DNA from: DMER01 sp003451645
GTDB lineage: Bacteria > Pseudomonadota > Alphaproteobacteria > Micropepsales > Micropepsaceae
DNA length: 19,133 nucleotides
Reading direction: 5' to 3'
NCBI GenBank assembly: GCA_031976175.1
Contig: DALYLR010000051.1
Location: forward strand, 1 to 19,133
The position numbers and the translations under genes were made by a program. The notes under the pieces are model-generated. The model saw only the letters and a program-made list of their open reading frames with translations. It was not told where the DNA came from and did not search any database. Positions 7,931-14,279 of the stretch are shown piece by piece. The first letter of the stretch is position 1; each line of letters begins with the position of its first letter.

Positions 7931-8252
7931 CACCGCACCGCGTGAACGCGCCAAGCCCGTCCGGGCCTGACGGATGGGCCTCCTGTGTTAACTTGTACGC
8001 ACTCCGTCACTTTGGCCTGCAACAGGCAAGGGAAAAGTACAAAACGGGCACCCCTGACCGCCTTCCCACCCCCACTTTGCCCAAAAAAGTGCCAAACTGT
8101 GACCCGTAGCACCCTGGACAGCAGCCACGCCCTTGCCCGTAATGGCCGCTTGGGTTTTTCTGATAACCGGCGTAAACTCACAAGTCACGCGAGGGGGCCA
8201 GCGGGGGATGTCTGGCCATCCAACGGGTTCGGCGCGTTCAAGGGGGCGGGGG
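7931..8252. other. Divergent intergenic region between two membrane-protein genes
   Basis: This region should hold promoters for both flanking genes. I see no convincing -35/-10 pair, operator or terminator. The only small dyad is GCCTG-CAA-CAGGC at 8015-8027, too short to interpret. The reading frame of the plus-strand gene is open back to 8133, with possible starts at 8133 and 8208. The ATG at 8208 has a purine-rich GAGGGGG 10 nt before it, so up to 45 bp at the right end may be coding. Confidence 0.4.
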
Positions 8253-9245
8253 ATGCAGATCAGTCACAATTTGTCGGCTCCGGAGGCGCGGGATCCTGAG
8301 GCCTATCAACTTGGCCGGCGCGGCATCCGGATCAGCGCCGATTCTTTGCTTCAGCATCTGCGCCGTTTCACCGATGGCTATTACGAGGAGCAGGACCGCA
8401 TTCTGTCGCGCAAGCTGCAAGGGGTGGGCATCCTGACCCATCATGGCTTCGGCATTTTAGCGGGCTTAGGCGTGTTCATAGCAGCTCTCGTCGTGGACTA
8501 TTTCATTGTGCGGGAATTTTGGACCTGGGCGCTCTCCAACGAGATGGGCGAATTGCAGCAGACGTTGCGCGACAGCGTGATCTTCAAGTCGTTGCAGGTC
8601 GTGTTCGCGACCATGGCGATCCACTATATGCTCTCGAATATCGGCAAGACCGGCCGCTCGCTCTATACCGTCTTCATCTTCCTGCTGACGATCATGATGA
8701 TCGTGGGCATTGGCACCATGTGGGCGACCAACACCTTGCCGCCGGGCGCCAAGCTGTTCGGCGTCGACATTCATGGCTCGGCGGACACGGTGAACACGGT
8801 CTTGCGTGACTTGGGGCTTCCTGCGCCGGACAGCAATGCGGCCGGGTCCGGCGGCCTGACTAGCGAGGCGTTGCGCTCCTACCAAACCCTGATCTGGCTC
8901 AGCGCGCTTAGTGTCTTGTTCCTGATTGTGGCAAGCGTGGGCGCCTTGGCGCTGGAGACCGCGATCCGCAGTTTCACCGGGCTAACCGGTGGTGCCTTGT
9001 ACGACACCAATTCGGTCGCCACCCGCTCGCAGGAGCTGAAGGACGAACTCGCTCGCGTCCGGGTAGAGCGTGATCGCTTGAAGGCCGATCGTGAGGGCTT
9101 TTACAAGCAAAAGATCGCGGAATTCGTAGCCGCCTATACTGCGGGCGTGCTCGCAGCCAATTTCGGCGGCAATATGAGCCAGGAATTGATCGATACCGCC
9201 AACAAGGCCGCCATCGAAGCCCGCAGCCGGTTTGAAGAACTGTAA
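8253..9245 (+). CDS. Unrecognised membrane protein with C-terminal coiled coil, partner of downstream vWA gene
   Basis: No family is recognised. From ATG 8253 the protein has 330 aa: a soluble N-terminal stretch (1-62), hydrophobic segments near 64-86, 108-127, 136-157 and 212-234, and a loop of about 55 residues between the last two. A charged C-terminal region follows, with a probable coiled coil at about 256-290 (SQELKDELARVRVERDRLK), and ends in an amphipathic tail. The start was chosen because AAGGGGG lies 7 nt upstream; ATG 8208, with GAGGGGG upstream, is a credible alternative adding 15 residues. The stop lies 22 nt before the vWA-like gene, so the two probably form one transcript. Membrane topology next to an exported vWA protein suggests an envelope complex; that is inference. 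Confidence 0.82.
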   Translation: MQISHNLSAPEARDPEAYQLGRRGIRISADSLLQHLRRFTDGYYEEQDRILSRKLQGVGILTHHGFGILAGLGVFIAALVVDYFIVREFWTWALSNEMGELQQTLRDSVIFKSLQVVFATMAIHYMLSNIGKTGRSLYTVFIFLLTIMMIVGIGTMWATNTLPPGAKLFGVDIHGSADTVNTVLRDLGLPAPDSNAAGSGGLTSEALRSYQTLIWLSALSVLFLIVASVGALALETAIRSFTGLTGGALYDTNSVATRSQELKDELARVRVERDRLKADREGFYKQKIAEFVAAYTAGVLAANFGGNMSQELIDTANKAAIEARSRFEEL

Positions 9246-9267
9246 TACAGTGTTGAGGGGTACGCGC

Positions 9268-10062
9268 GTGCAGAACGTCCGGCGTTTGGGCCTCGGTTTG
9301 GTGCTTGCGGGCCTTGTGTGGTCCATCGCACCTGCGCTGGGCGTTGAGGTCAATCCGCTCCCGCAGGCCGCGCCCGCCCTGCAACTTGAGCCCATCCCGG
9401 TGCAGCTCAACTCCGCGACCCCTGTCGATCAGCGCCCGGTTGAGACCCTTATCATTGGCGTCGATCTCAGCCGCTCCAATCCGATCATCCGCAACGCCGA
9501 TTTCGCCCGCAAAGTGGGCGCGCGGGTGCGCGGCATGATCGCGCCATTGGGTCCGCGGTCGCGCGTCGTGTTGCGCACCTTTGGCTCCTATGACACCGCC
9601 GCCAATCAGCGCGGCTTTGATCAGGTCATCACGCTCAACGCCTTCACCGCCACCAACGCTGCCGATCTGGCAGGGCGTCTGGTCGAGGGCGTGCCCGCTT
9701 TGGTGCGCACCGGCAAATGGAAGGCGCAGAACGAGACCAACATCATTGGCTTCCTCGACAATATGGCCAAGGTCGCCAATTGCGGGGCAATGACCACGCG
9801 GATCGTGCTCGCCAGCGACGGGATCGAGGATTCCGAATTCGCCAATCTCGCTCGCCCAAAGAAGGGTGGCGCGCTGGCCTTGCCTGCCCCCAAGCCTAAG
9901 GCCGACGGCACACCACAATTTGCAGGCTGCACCGAGTTTCTCGTCCTTGGCATTGGTCAGGGTACGGGCAGCCCCAAGGATACCGAGCGCCTGTCGCAGG
10001 AGTGGCAGGCCTATGCCACCGCAGCAGGATTCAAGCAGGTCACGCTTCTAAACGACTGGTGA
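9268..10062 (+). CDS. Exported von Willebrand factor A-like protein
   Basis: The 264-aa protein starts with a signal peptide (residues 1 to about 25: QNVRR, then a hydrophobic stretch to APALG), so it is probably periplasmic or outer-membrane facing. Residues 61-262 look like a vWA domain. The first strand ends in the MIDAS motif D66-L-S-R-S70, T157 (QNETN) matches the second metal-binding loop, and D184 (LASDGIED) the third. C172 and C221 could pair as a disulfide. vWA domains usually mediate metal-dependent protein-protein contacts; no enzyme is implied. The GTG start at 9268 is preceded by GAGGGG at 7-nt spacing and gives a proper signal sequence; a TTG at 9232 would start inside the preceding gene. 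Its last 23 nt overlap the convergent GluQ-RS gene. Confidence 0.8.
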   Translation: MQNVRRLGLGLVLAGLVWSIAPALGVEVNPLPQAAPALQLEPIPVQLNSATPVDQRPVETLIIGVDLSRSNPIIRNADFARKVGARVRGMIAPLGPRSRVVLRTFGSYDTAANQRGFDQVITLNAFTATNAADLAGRLVEGVPALVRTGKWKAQNETNIIGFLDNMAKVANCGAMTTRIVLASDGIEDSEFANLARPKKGGALALPAPKPKADGTPQFAGCTEFLVLGIGQGTGSPKDTERLSQEWQAYATAAGFKQVTLLNDW

Positions 10063-10885
10063 TCAGGGCCTGCATCGCTGGCCAATCCAGCATCCTTCGC
10101 ACATCCGCCGGCGTCGCCCCTTGTGCCCTCAATGTGGAGAGCGCCCGGGCGCCATCGCGCTTGGCCAGCCGCTGGCCCCGCTCATCCGTGATCAGCCTGT
10201 GATGCGCATAGCCGGGCCTCCGCAGGCACAAAACCGTTTGCAAGGCCATGTGCAGCGGCGTGACCGCCTCCAAATCCTGCCCCCGCGTTACCAACGTGAT
10301 CCCTTGCGCGGCATCGTCGAGCACCACCGCCAGATGGTAGCTCGCTGGCATCTCCTTGCGCCCCAGAACCACATCCCCAATTGAGCGCGTCAGCGCCTCG
10401 CCACCCGGCAATCGCGCGACATCGAGCCGCCAGGCATGACGCGCACCGTCCGCGATCCGGGCCATTGCCACCTGGGCACTAAGGCCCCTGCAGGCGCCCG
10501 GATAGAGCGGACCTTCCGGCCCTTGTGGGGCGCCCGCGATCGCCTGCACCTCTGCCTGAATGTCCGCGCGCGTGCAGAAGCAGGGATAGAGCAGCCCCTG
10601 CCCCTTCAGGGTCTCAAGCGCCGCCGCATAATCGTTCATATGCGCCGATTGCCGCCGCACCGGCCCCTGCCAGCCCAGGCCCAGCCAGGCCAGATCCCGA
10701 TAGATGCCCTCCTCATACTGCGGGCGGCAGCGGGTGTGATCCAGATCGTCGATCCGTAAGCGGAAGATACCGCCGCTCGCCCGCGCCCATTCATGCGCAA
10801 CCATCGCTGCAAAGGCATGGCCCAGATGCAGCTCCCCCGTCGGGCTCGGTGCGAAACGGGTAACTAGAGCGGCAGGCATTGGCAT
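10040..10885 (-). CDS. gluQ: Glutamyl-Q tRNA(Asp) synthetase (GluQ-RS, YadB family)
   Basis: This is a paralogue of the glutamyl-tRNA synthetase catalytic domain that activates glutamate and attaches it to queuosine in the tRNA(Asp) anticodon. The 281-aa length matches the family, which lacks the anticodon-binding domain. The class I signature is HLGH (20-23) after RFAPSPTGELH, and the KMSKS-equivalent loop is LAKRD (240-244). Zinc ligands of YadB type are present as C102, C104, Y128 and C132 (PCFC and YPGAC). ATG 10885 was chosen over upstream frames because AAGG lies 7 nt before it and the protein then begins just before the first strand. It is divergent from the esterase gene across 74 bp. 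Confidence 0.94.
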   Translation of the reverse strand: MPMPAALVTRFAPSPTGELHLGHAFAAMVAHEWARASGGIFRLRIDDLDHTRCRPQYEEGIYRDLAWLGLGWQGPVRRQSAHMNDYAAALETLKGQGLLYPCFCTRADIQAEVQAIAGAPQGPEGPLYPGACRGLSAQVAMARIADGARHAWRLDVARLPGGEALTRSIGDVVLGRKEMPASYHLAVVLDDAAQGITLVTRGQDLEAVTPLHMALQTVLCLRRPGYAHHRLITDERGQRLAKRDGARALSTLRAQGATPADVRRMLDWPAMQALITSRLEA

Positions 10886-10959
10886 TCGCTGGCCTTGACG
10901 GAAAAGGTTTGGCGGGCAAAGCATGGCCGATTGTCATTTCCACGCCAAGGACCTGTGCC

Positions 10960-11619
10960 ATGACCACACGCATTACTGGCCCCCGTTTGCCGCCCATGGG
11001 TGGGCACAAAGCCGACCGGCTCATCGTTTTTGTCCATGGCTATGGGGCCGATGGCAACGATCTCATTGGCCTCGGCGCGCAATGGGCGCGCTCCATGCCC
11101 AGTGCCGCTTTTGCCTCGCCCCATGCGCCGCAGCCTTGCGCCATGAATCCGGGCGGCTATCAGTGGTTCCCCATCAGTCGCCTGTCGCCCGACGAGATGC
11201 TGCGCGGGGTGCAATCCGCCGCCAGCATTCTCGATCAGTTCCTGGATGAGGAGCTGGCGCGGCTTGGCCTGGATGCCTCGCGGCTCGCGCTTGTCGGCTT
11301 TAGCCAGGGCACAATGATGTCCTTGCATGTGGGCTTGCGGCGCAAGGTGCCGCCTGCCGCCATTCTGGGCTATTCCGGTGCGCTCGCAGGCGCCGAGACC
11401 TTGGAGCAAGAGATCACAGGCAAGCCGCCCGTCATGCTCATCCATGGCGATCAGGATCAGATGATCCCTGTGCAGGCGCTGTTTGGCGCGTCTCAGGCCT
11501 TGGGTGCTGCGGGCGTGCCCTGCCAATGGCATATCAGCCGCGGCGTCGGCCATGGCATCGATCCGGAGGGTTTATCCTTGGGCGGACAGTTCTTGGCGGA
11601 TGCGTTCCGTCAGAAATAG
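10960..11619 (+). CDS. Alpha/beta-hydrolase, carboxylesterase/phospholipase family (PF02230-like)
   Basis: This serine esterase resembles acyl-protein thioesterases and bacterial carboxylesterases such as YpfH. The 219-aa protein has the oxyanion region VFVHGYGADGND (24-34), the nucleophile elbow GFSQG with S115, an aspartate in HGDQDQMIP (most likely D167), and H198 in GVGHGID. Length is typical for the family. There is no signal peptide, so it is probably cytoplasmic. The natural substrate is unknown. ATG 10960 follows AAGGA at 8-nt spacing; in-frame codons further upstream run into the divergent gluQ start and are less likely. It stands alone between gluQ and the MNT-HEPN pair. Confidence 0.93.
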   Translation: MTTRITGPRLPPMGGHKADRLIVFVHGYGADGNDLIGLGAQWARSMPSAAFASPHAPQPCAMNPGGYQWFPISRLSPDEMLRGVQSAASILDQFLDEELARLGLDASRLALVGFSQGTMMSLHVGLRRKVPPAAILGYSGALAGAETLEQEITGKPPVMLIHGDQDQMIPVQALFGASQALGAAGVPCQWHISRGVGHGIDPEGLSLGGQFLADAFRQK

Positions 11620-11629
11620 CACCTTGTCA

Positions 11630-11645
11630 CCAAAACAAGTTTTGG
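11630..11645. promoter_or_regulatory. Inverted repeat upstream of the MNT-HEPN pair, possible autoregulatory operator
   Basis: CCAAAACAAGTTTTGG has perfect 7-bp arms around a 2-nt centre and is not followed by a T-run, so it looks more like a protein-binding dyad than a terminator. Its right arm overlaps a possible -35 (TTGGAG, 11642-11647) that lies 17 bp from a weak -10 (TAAGCT, 11665-11670). That geometry would suit repression of the downstream pair. The promoter assignment is weak. Confidence 0.45.
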
Positions 11646-11699
11646 AGTCTTGGGATCTTCGGCGTAAGCTAGGTGCTTCTGTTTTTGTGCGGTATGTCG

Positions 11700-12095
11700 A
11701 TGACAGAGCTACTGCAACGCCCTAACGCATCCGGCCCCACCAGAGGCGACGCCCCCGCACGAAAGCTCGACGCGGTTACTTTGAATGCAGTTCGTGTGTT
11801 CCTAGAGATCGCGCGTCAGCATTACGATGTCGGGGACGCCATTGTTTTTGGGAGCCGTGCGCGCGGAGACCATCGTCCTGACAGCGATGTCGATTTGGCC
11901 GTTGTGCTTACGGGCGCCTCGTACGATCGCGCGGTGGTTGGCCGGGAGTTGGCAGGATTGGCGTTTGATGCGATGCTTGTCAGCGGCATTCTCGTCAACC
12001 CGCTGCCCCTTTGGCCTTCCGACTTGCAAGACGGGCAGAGGTCTTTGCCCCCCCACCTAGTCGCGCAAATCCGGCGTGATGGCGTCCGATTGTGA
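11700..12095 (+). CDS. MNT-type nucleotidyltransferase, probable antitoxin of an MNT-HEPN module
   Basis: This minimal nucleotidyltransferase belongs to the family whose MntA members inactivate HEPN toxins by AMPylation. From ATG 11700 it has 131 aa; ATG 11694 (2 residues longer) and GTG 11673 are other possible starts, and none has a clear ribosome-binding site. The signature GSRARGDHRPDSDVDL (51-66) gives the G-S pair and the metal-binding D63 and D65, and D90 (AFDAML) may be the third acidic residue. The N-terminal 25 residues are proline/arginine-rich and probably flexible. The gene overlaps the HEPN gene by 4 nt (GTGA). The nucleotidyltransferase-first order resembles an antitoxin-first operon. 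Confidence 0.85.
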   Translation: MTELLQRPNASGPTRGDAPARKLDAVTLNAVRVFLEIARQHYDVGDAIVFGSRARGDHRPDSDVDLAVVLTGASYDRAVVGRELAGLAFDAMLVSGILVNPLPLWPSDLQDGQRSLPPHLVAQIRRDGVRL

Positions 12096-12481
12096 CTGAG
12101 GTCAATGCACTCTTGCGTATAAGCAAGGCAGAACGAGCCCTGGCAAGCGCACGTGTCCTGTTGTCAGTTGATGATACGGACGGCGCCTGCAACAGGGCCT
12201 ACTACGCCATGTTCGTGCTCGCACACGCTGCGCTATTGCACTTTCACGGCCCGGATGTGTCGCGCCCAAAGACGCACAATGGACTGATTGCAATCTTTGG
12301 CCAACTTCTCGTCAACACAGGGTTCCTCGCCCCAGAGCATGGCAGGGCCTTAAATCAGGTCGAGCACCTCAGGCTTATGGCGGACTACATAGATGAGCCA
12401 GTCTCGCGTGAGAATGCGCAGTGGGCCATCGACAAAGCCGAGTGCCTCCTTGCGGAGGTGAAGGCCTGTATCGGCCAATAA
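12092..12481 (+). CDS. HEPN-domain protein (UPF0332-like), probable toxin of an MNT-HEPN module
   Basis: The 129-aa, mostly helical protein resembles the UPF0332/COG1895 HEPN family. Diagnostic stretches are NRAYYAMF (34-41), KTHNGLI (60-66) and the C-terminal LRLMADY (93-99). HEPN proteins paired with MNT nucleotidyltransferases are often RNases. The RX4HXY motif that carries both catalysis and the AMPylated tyrosine in HepT-type toxins is not found here: R35 is followed by YY but no histidine in the right place, and the nearest histidine motif is R58-P-K-T-H62. The chemistry may therefore differ. It starts at GTG within the MNT stop and ends 8 nt from the convergent zinc-binding protein gene. 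Confidence 0.83.
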   Translation: MTEVNALLRISKAERALASARVLLSVDDTDGACNRAYYAMFVLAHAALLHFHGPDVSRPKTHNGLIAIFGQLLVNTGFLAPEHGRALNQVEHLRLMADYIDEPVSRENAQWAIDKAECLLAEVKACIGQ

Positions 12482-12489
12482 ACTCGCAG

Positions 12490-13398
12490 TTACCTCACCC
12501 CACCCACAAACGCCTTCGTGTTCCACTGCATCATCCCCTTGTAGCTGGGGGCCGGGCCATTGGGAGGGCTCAGCGCATCGGAATAGACCGCAGGGCCCGT
12601 CTTGGCCCCTGTCTCGCGTGCGATTTGCGCGATGAGACGGGGATCATCCAAATTCTCCACAAAGACCGCCTTGATCCCCTCCCGTTTGATCTGCGCGATC
12701 AGGCGCGCCACGCCCGCCGCCGACGGCTCAGCCTTTGACGACACCCCGATGGGCGACAGGAACCGTACCCCATAGGCCGCGCCATAATAGCCAAAGGCGT
12801 CATGATTGGTGACGATCACCCGGCGCGCCTGTGGCACGCTCGCCCAGCCGGCCTTGATCTCTGCATCCAACGCGTCGAGCTCTTTGGCATAAGCGGCCGC
12901 GCGTGCCTTATAATGGCTGGCATTGGCCGGGTCCGCGGCGCTCAATGCCTTTTCGATATTGGTGACATAAATCTTGGTGTTCGCGACGTTTTGCCAGGCA
13001 TGCGGATCGCGCGGACCGTGATCATGCTTGTCATGAGCGTGATGCTCGTGCCCCTGATGGCCGTCCTCAACGCTCAGCACGCTGACACCGTCGCTGGCCT
13101 TGACCAGGGTACCCTTGGCCTTGGCGGCTGCGATCGCCCTGGCAAGCCAGGGCTCAAAGTCCAACCCATTCGCGACGATAACCTTCGCCGCACCCAGCTT
13201 GCGGATATCCGAGGGCTTGGGGTTGAAGCCATGCGCGTCCTGATCAGGACCAATCAGGGTCTCCGCCGTCACCTTGTCACCGCCGACCTGTTCGGTCAGG
13301 TCCTTCAGGATCGAAAAGGTCGTGACCACTTGCAGCGGCTCGGCCTTGGCCGTCGCGAGCAACAGCACCCATACCGCAACACCCAACCAAACTCGCAT
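12490..13398 (-). CDS. znuA: Zinc ABC-transporter solute-binding protein (ZnuA/AztC-like)
   Basis: This periplasmic binding protein (cluster A-I) delivers Zn2+, or possibly Mn2+, to an ABC permease. The 302-aa protein has a signal peptide ending in ATAKA (cleavage near 19). Metal ligands are visible as H56 (DQDAHGF), H133 (RDPHAW), H199 (TNHDAFGYY) and D274 (YSDALS). A His/Asp-rich loop at 112-128, just before H133, is typical of zinc rather than manganese transporters. The H-H-H-D ligand spacing matches what I recall for AztC of Paracoccus. No permease or ATPase gene is adjacent, so partners must be elsewhere. AAGGGG precedes the ATG by 9 nt. The promoter carries a Zur-like box, which supports a zinc role. 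Confidence 0.9.
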   Translation of the reverse strand: MRVWLGVAVWVLLLATAKAEPLQVVTTFSILKDLTEQVGGDKVTAETLIGPDQDAHGFNPKPSDIRKLGAAKVIVANGLDFEPWLARAIAAAKAKGTLVKASDGVSVLSVEDGHQGHEHHAHDKHDHGPRDPHAWQNVANTKIYVTNIEKALSAADPANASHYKARAAAYAKELDALDAEIKAGWASVPQARRVIVTNHDAFGYYGAAYGVRFLSPIGVSSKAEPSAAGVARLIAQIKREGIKAVFVENLDDPRLIAQIARETGAKTGPAVYSDALSPPNGPAPSYKGMMQWNTKAFVGGVR

Positions 13399-13421
13399 TG
13401 TTTCGATCCCCTTTGCCTGCG

Positions 13422-13436
13422 CGTTACATTATAACA
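13422..13436 (-). promoter_or_regulatory. Zur-like box covering the -10 of the zinc-binding protein gene
   Basis: Read on the minus strand the site is TGTTATAATGTAACG, which differs from the dyad TGTTATAATATAACA (core of the E. coli Zur consensus) at only two positions. It begins 23 nt upstream of the ATG and contains the whole predicted -10 hexamer. Binding of a zinc-loaded repressor here would block RNA polymerase. Zinc rather than another Fur-family metal is inferred from the gene downstream. Confidence 0.75.
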
Positions 13437-13455
13437 TTAACTCTGCTTTTGCCAA
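13428..13455 (-). promoter_or_regulatory. Sigma70-type promoter of the zinc-binding protein gene
   Basis: On the minus strand, TTGGCA (13450-13455, five of six consensus bases) and TATAAT (13428-13433, six of six) are separated by 16 bp. This is the best housekeeping promoter in the window. Transcription would start near 13421, giving a leader of about 22 nt that includes the AAGGGG ribosome-binding site. A strong core promoter under a repressor fits a gene silenced when zinc is sufficient. Confidence 0.75.
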
Positions 13456-13631
13456 GACCGTCATGGTGTGGTCACAAGAAAGGTCTATGGGTGCGTCAGA
13501 CAGACCAAGGCCCGAGTCGGCGCACGGTGTTGCGTTGTGCCTCTGGCTCGTTTAGCGTTCGAATAATGACGATGCGGCAGCCTCAGGGAGTTTCTCGCCT
13601 TCAACCCTTTCGCCCTCGGAAGTAGGCTCAC

Positions 13632-14258
13632 ATGATCGTCGCGGCGCGGGCGCGTGCAGCGGCGGTCACTTTGGACCGGGAACCGGAATATGTGCCGGTT
13701 CACCGCGCGGCGGATGCGTTTCCTGCGTTGGTGTTGAATGCGAACCATCAGCCGTTGAGCTATTTTCCGCTATCGCTGTGGTCTTGGCAGGATACGATCA
13801 AGGCCGTCTTCCTCGAGCGGGTGAATGTGATCGCGGAGTATGAGCGCATTGTGCGCTCGCCGTCGTTTGAGATGCGCCTGCCCTCGGTCGTCAGCCTCAA
13901 GACCTATGTGCGCCCGGCACGGCATCCGGCCTTCACCCGGTTCAACGTGTTCCTGCGCGACCGGTTTCAGTGCCAGTATTGCAATTGCCCCAAGCCCAGC
14001 CACGAGCTCACCTTTGACCATGTGATCCCGCGCTCGCGCGGCGGGCGCACGACCTGGGAGAATGTGGTCACGGCCTGCGCGCCGTGCAATCTGCGCAAGG
14101 GCGGCAAGATGCCCGCTCAGGCCAATATGCACCCGACCCATCGCCCCGGGCGGCCCAGCGTGCAGCAACTGCACCAGAATGGCCGCTCCTTCCCGCCACA
14201 CTATCTGCACGATAGCTGGCAGGATTACCTCTATTGGGACGCGGTGCTGGAACCCTAA
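13632..14258 (+). CDS. HNH endonuclease-family protein
   Basis: The 208-aa protein carries a C-terminal-half HNH nuclease fold with a treble-clef zinc site: C114-x2-C117 (CQYC) and C149-x2-C152 (CAPC). The HNH core is FDHVIPRSRGG (D129-H130), N144 and N153. The N-terminal half (about 20-100) begins VPVHRAADAFPALVLNANHQ and is widely shared among chromosomal HNH proteins of Alphaproteobacteria. Its biological role is not established from sequence; it is not obviously part of a restriction system, because no methyltransferase is nearby. A GGAAGTAGG purine stretch precedes the ATG. It converges on the oxidoreductase gene with a 21-bp gap. Confidence 0.88.
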   Translation: MIVAARARAAAVTLDREPEYVPVHRAADAFPALVLNANHQPLSYFPLSLWSWQDTIKAVFLERVNVIAEYERIVRSPSFEMRLPSVVSLKTYVRPARHPAFTRFNVFLRDRFQCQYCNCPKPSHELTFDHVIPRSRGGRTTWENVVTACAPCNLRKGGKMPAQANMHPTHRPGRPSVQQLHQNGRSFPPHYLHDSWQDYLYWDAVLEP

Positions 14259-14279
14259 CTCTTCGTGCCGCCTGAGGCC

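Noticed and set aside
8974..9918. 314-aa minus-strand open frame opposite the membrane/vWA pair
   Set aside because: Its composition (many His, Gly, Arg and Ala without hydrophobic periodicity) looks like an antisense shadow, while the plus-strand genes have a signal peptide, TM segments, ribosome-binding sites and MIDAS motifs.
12490..13398. Considered as a manganese-binding protein (MntC/PsaA type)
   Set aside because: The His-rich loop before H133 and the Zur-like box favour zinc. Manganese proteins usually lack the loop and have a Glu/Asp-rich ligand set.
13632..14258. HNH protein considered as a CRISPR-, retron- or restriction-linked nuclease
   Set aside because: No repeats, reverse transcriptase, methyltransferase or specificity gene is nearby, and the protein resembles a widespread chromosomal family.
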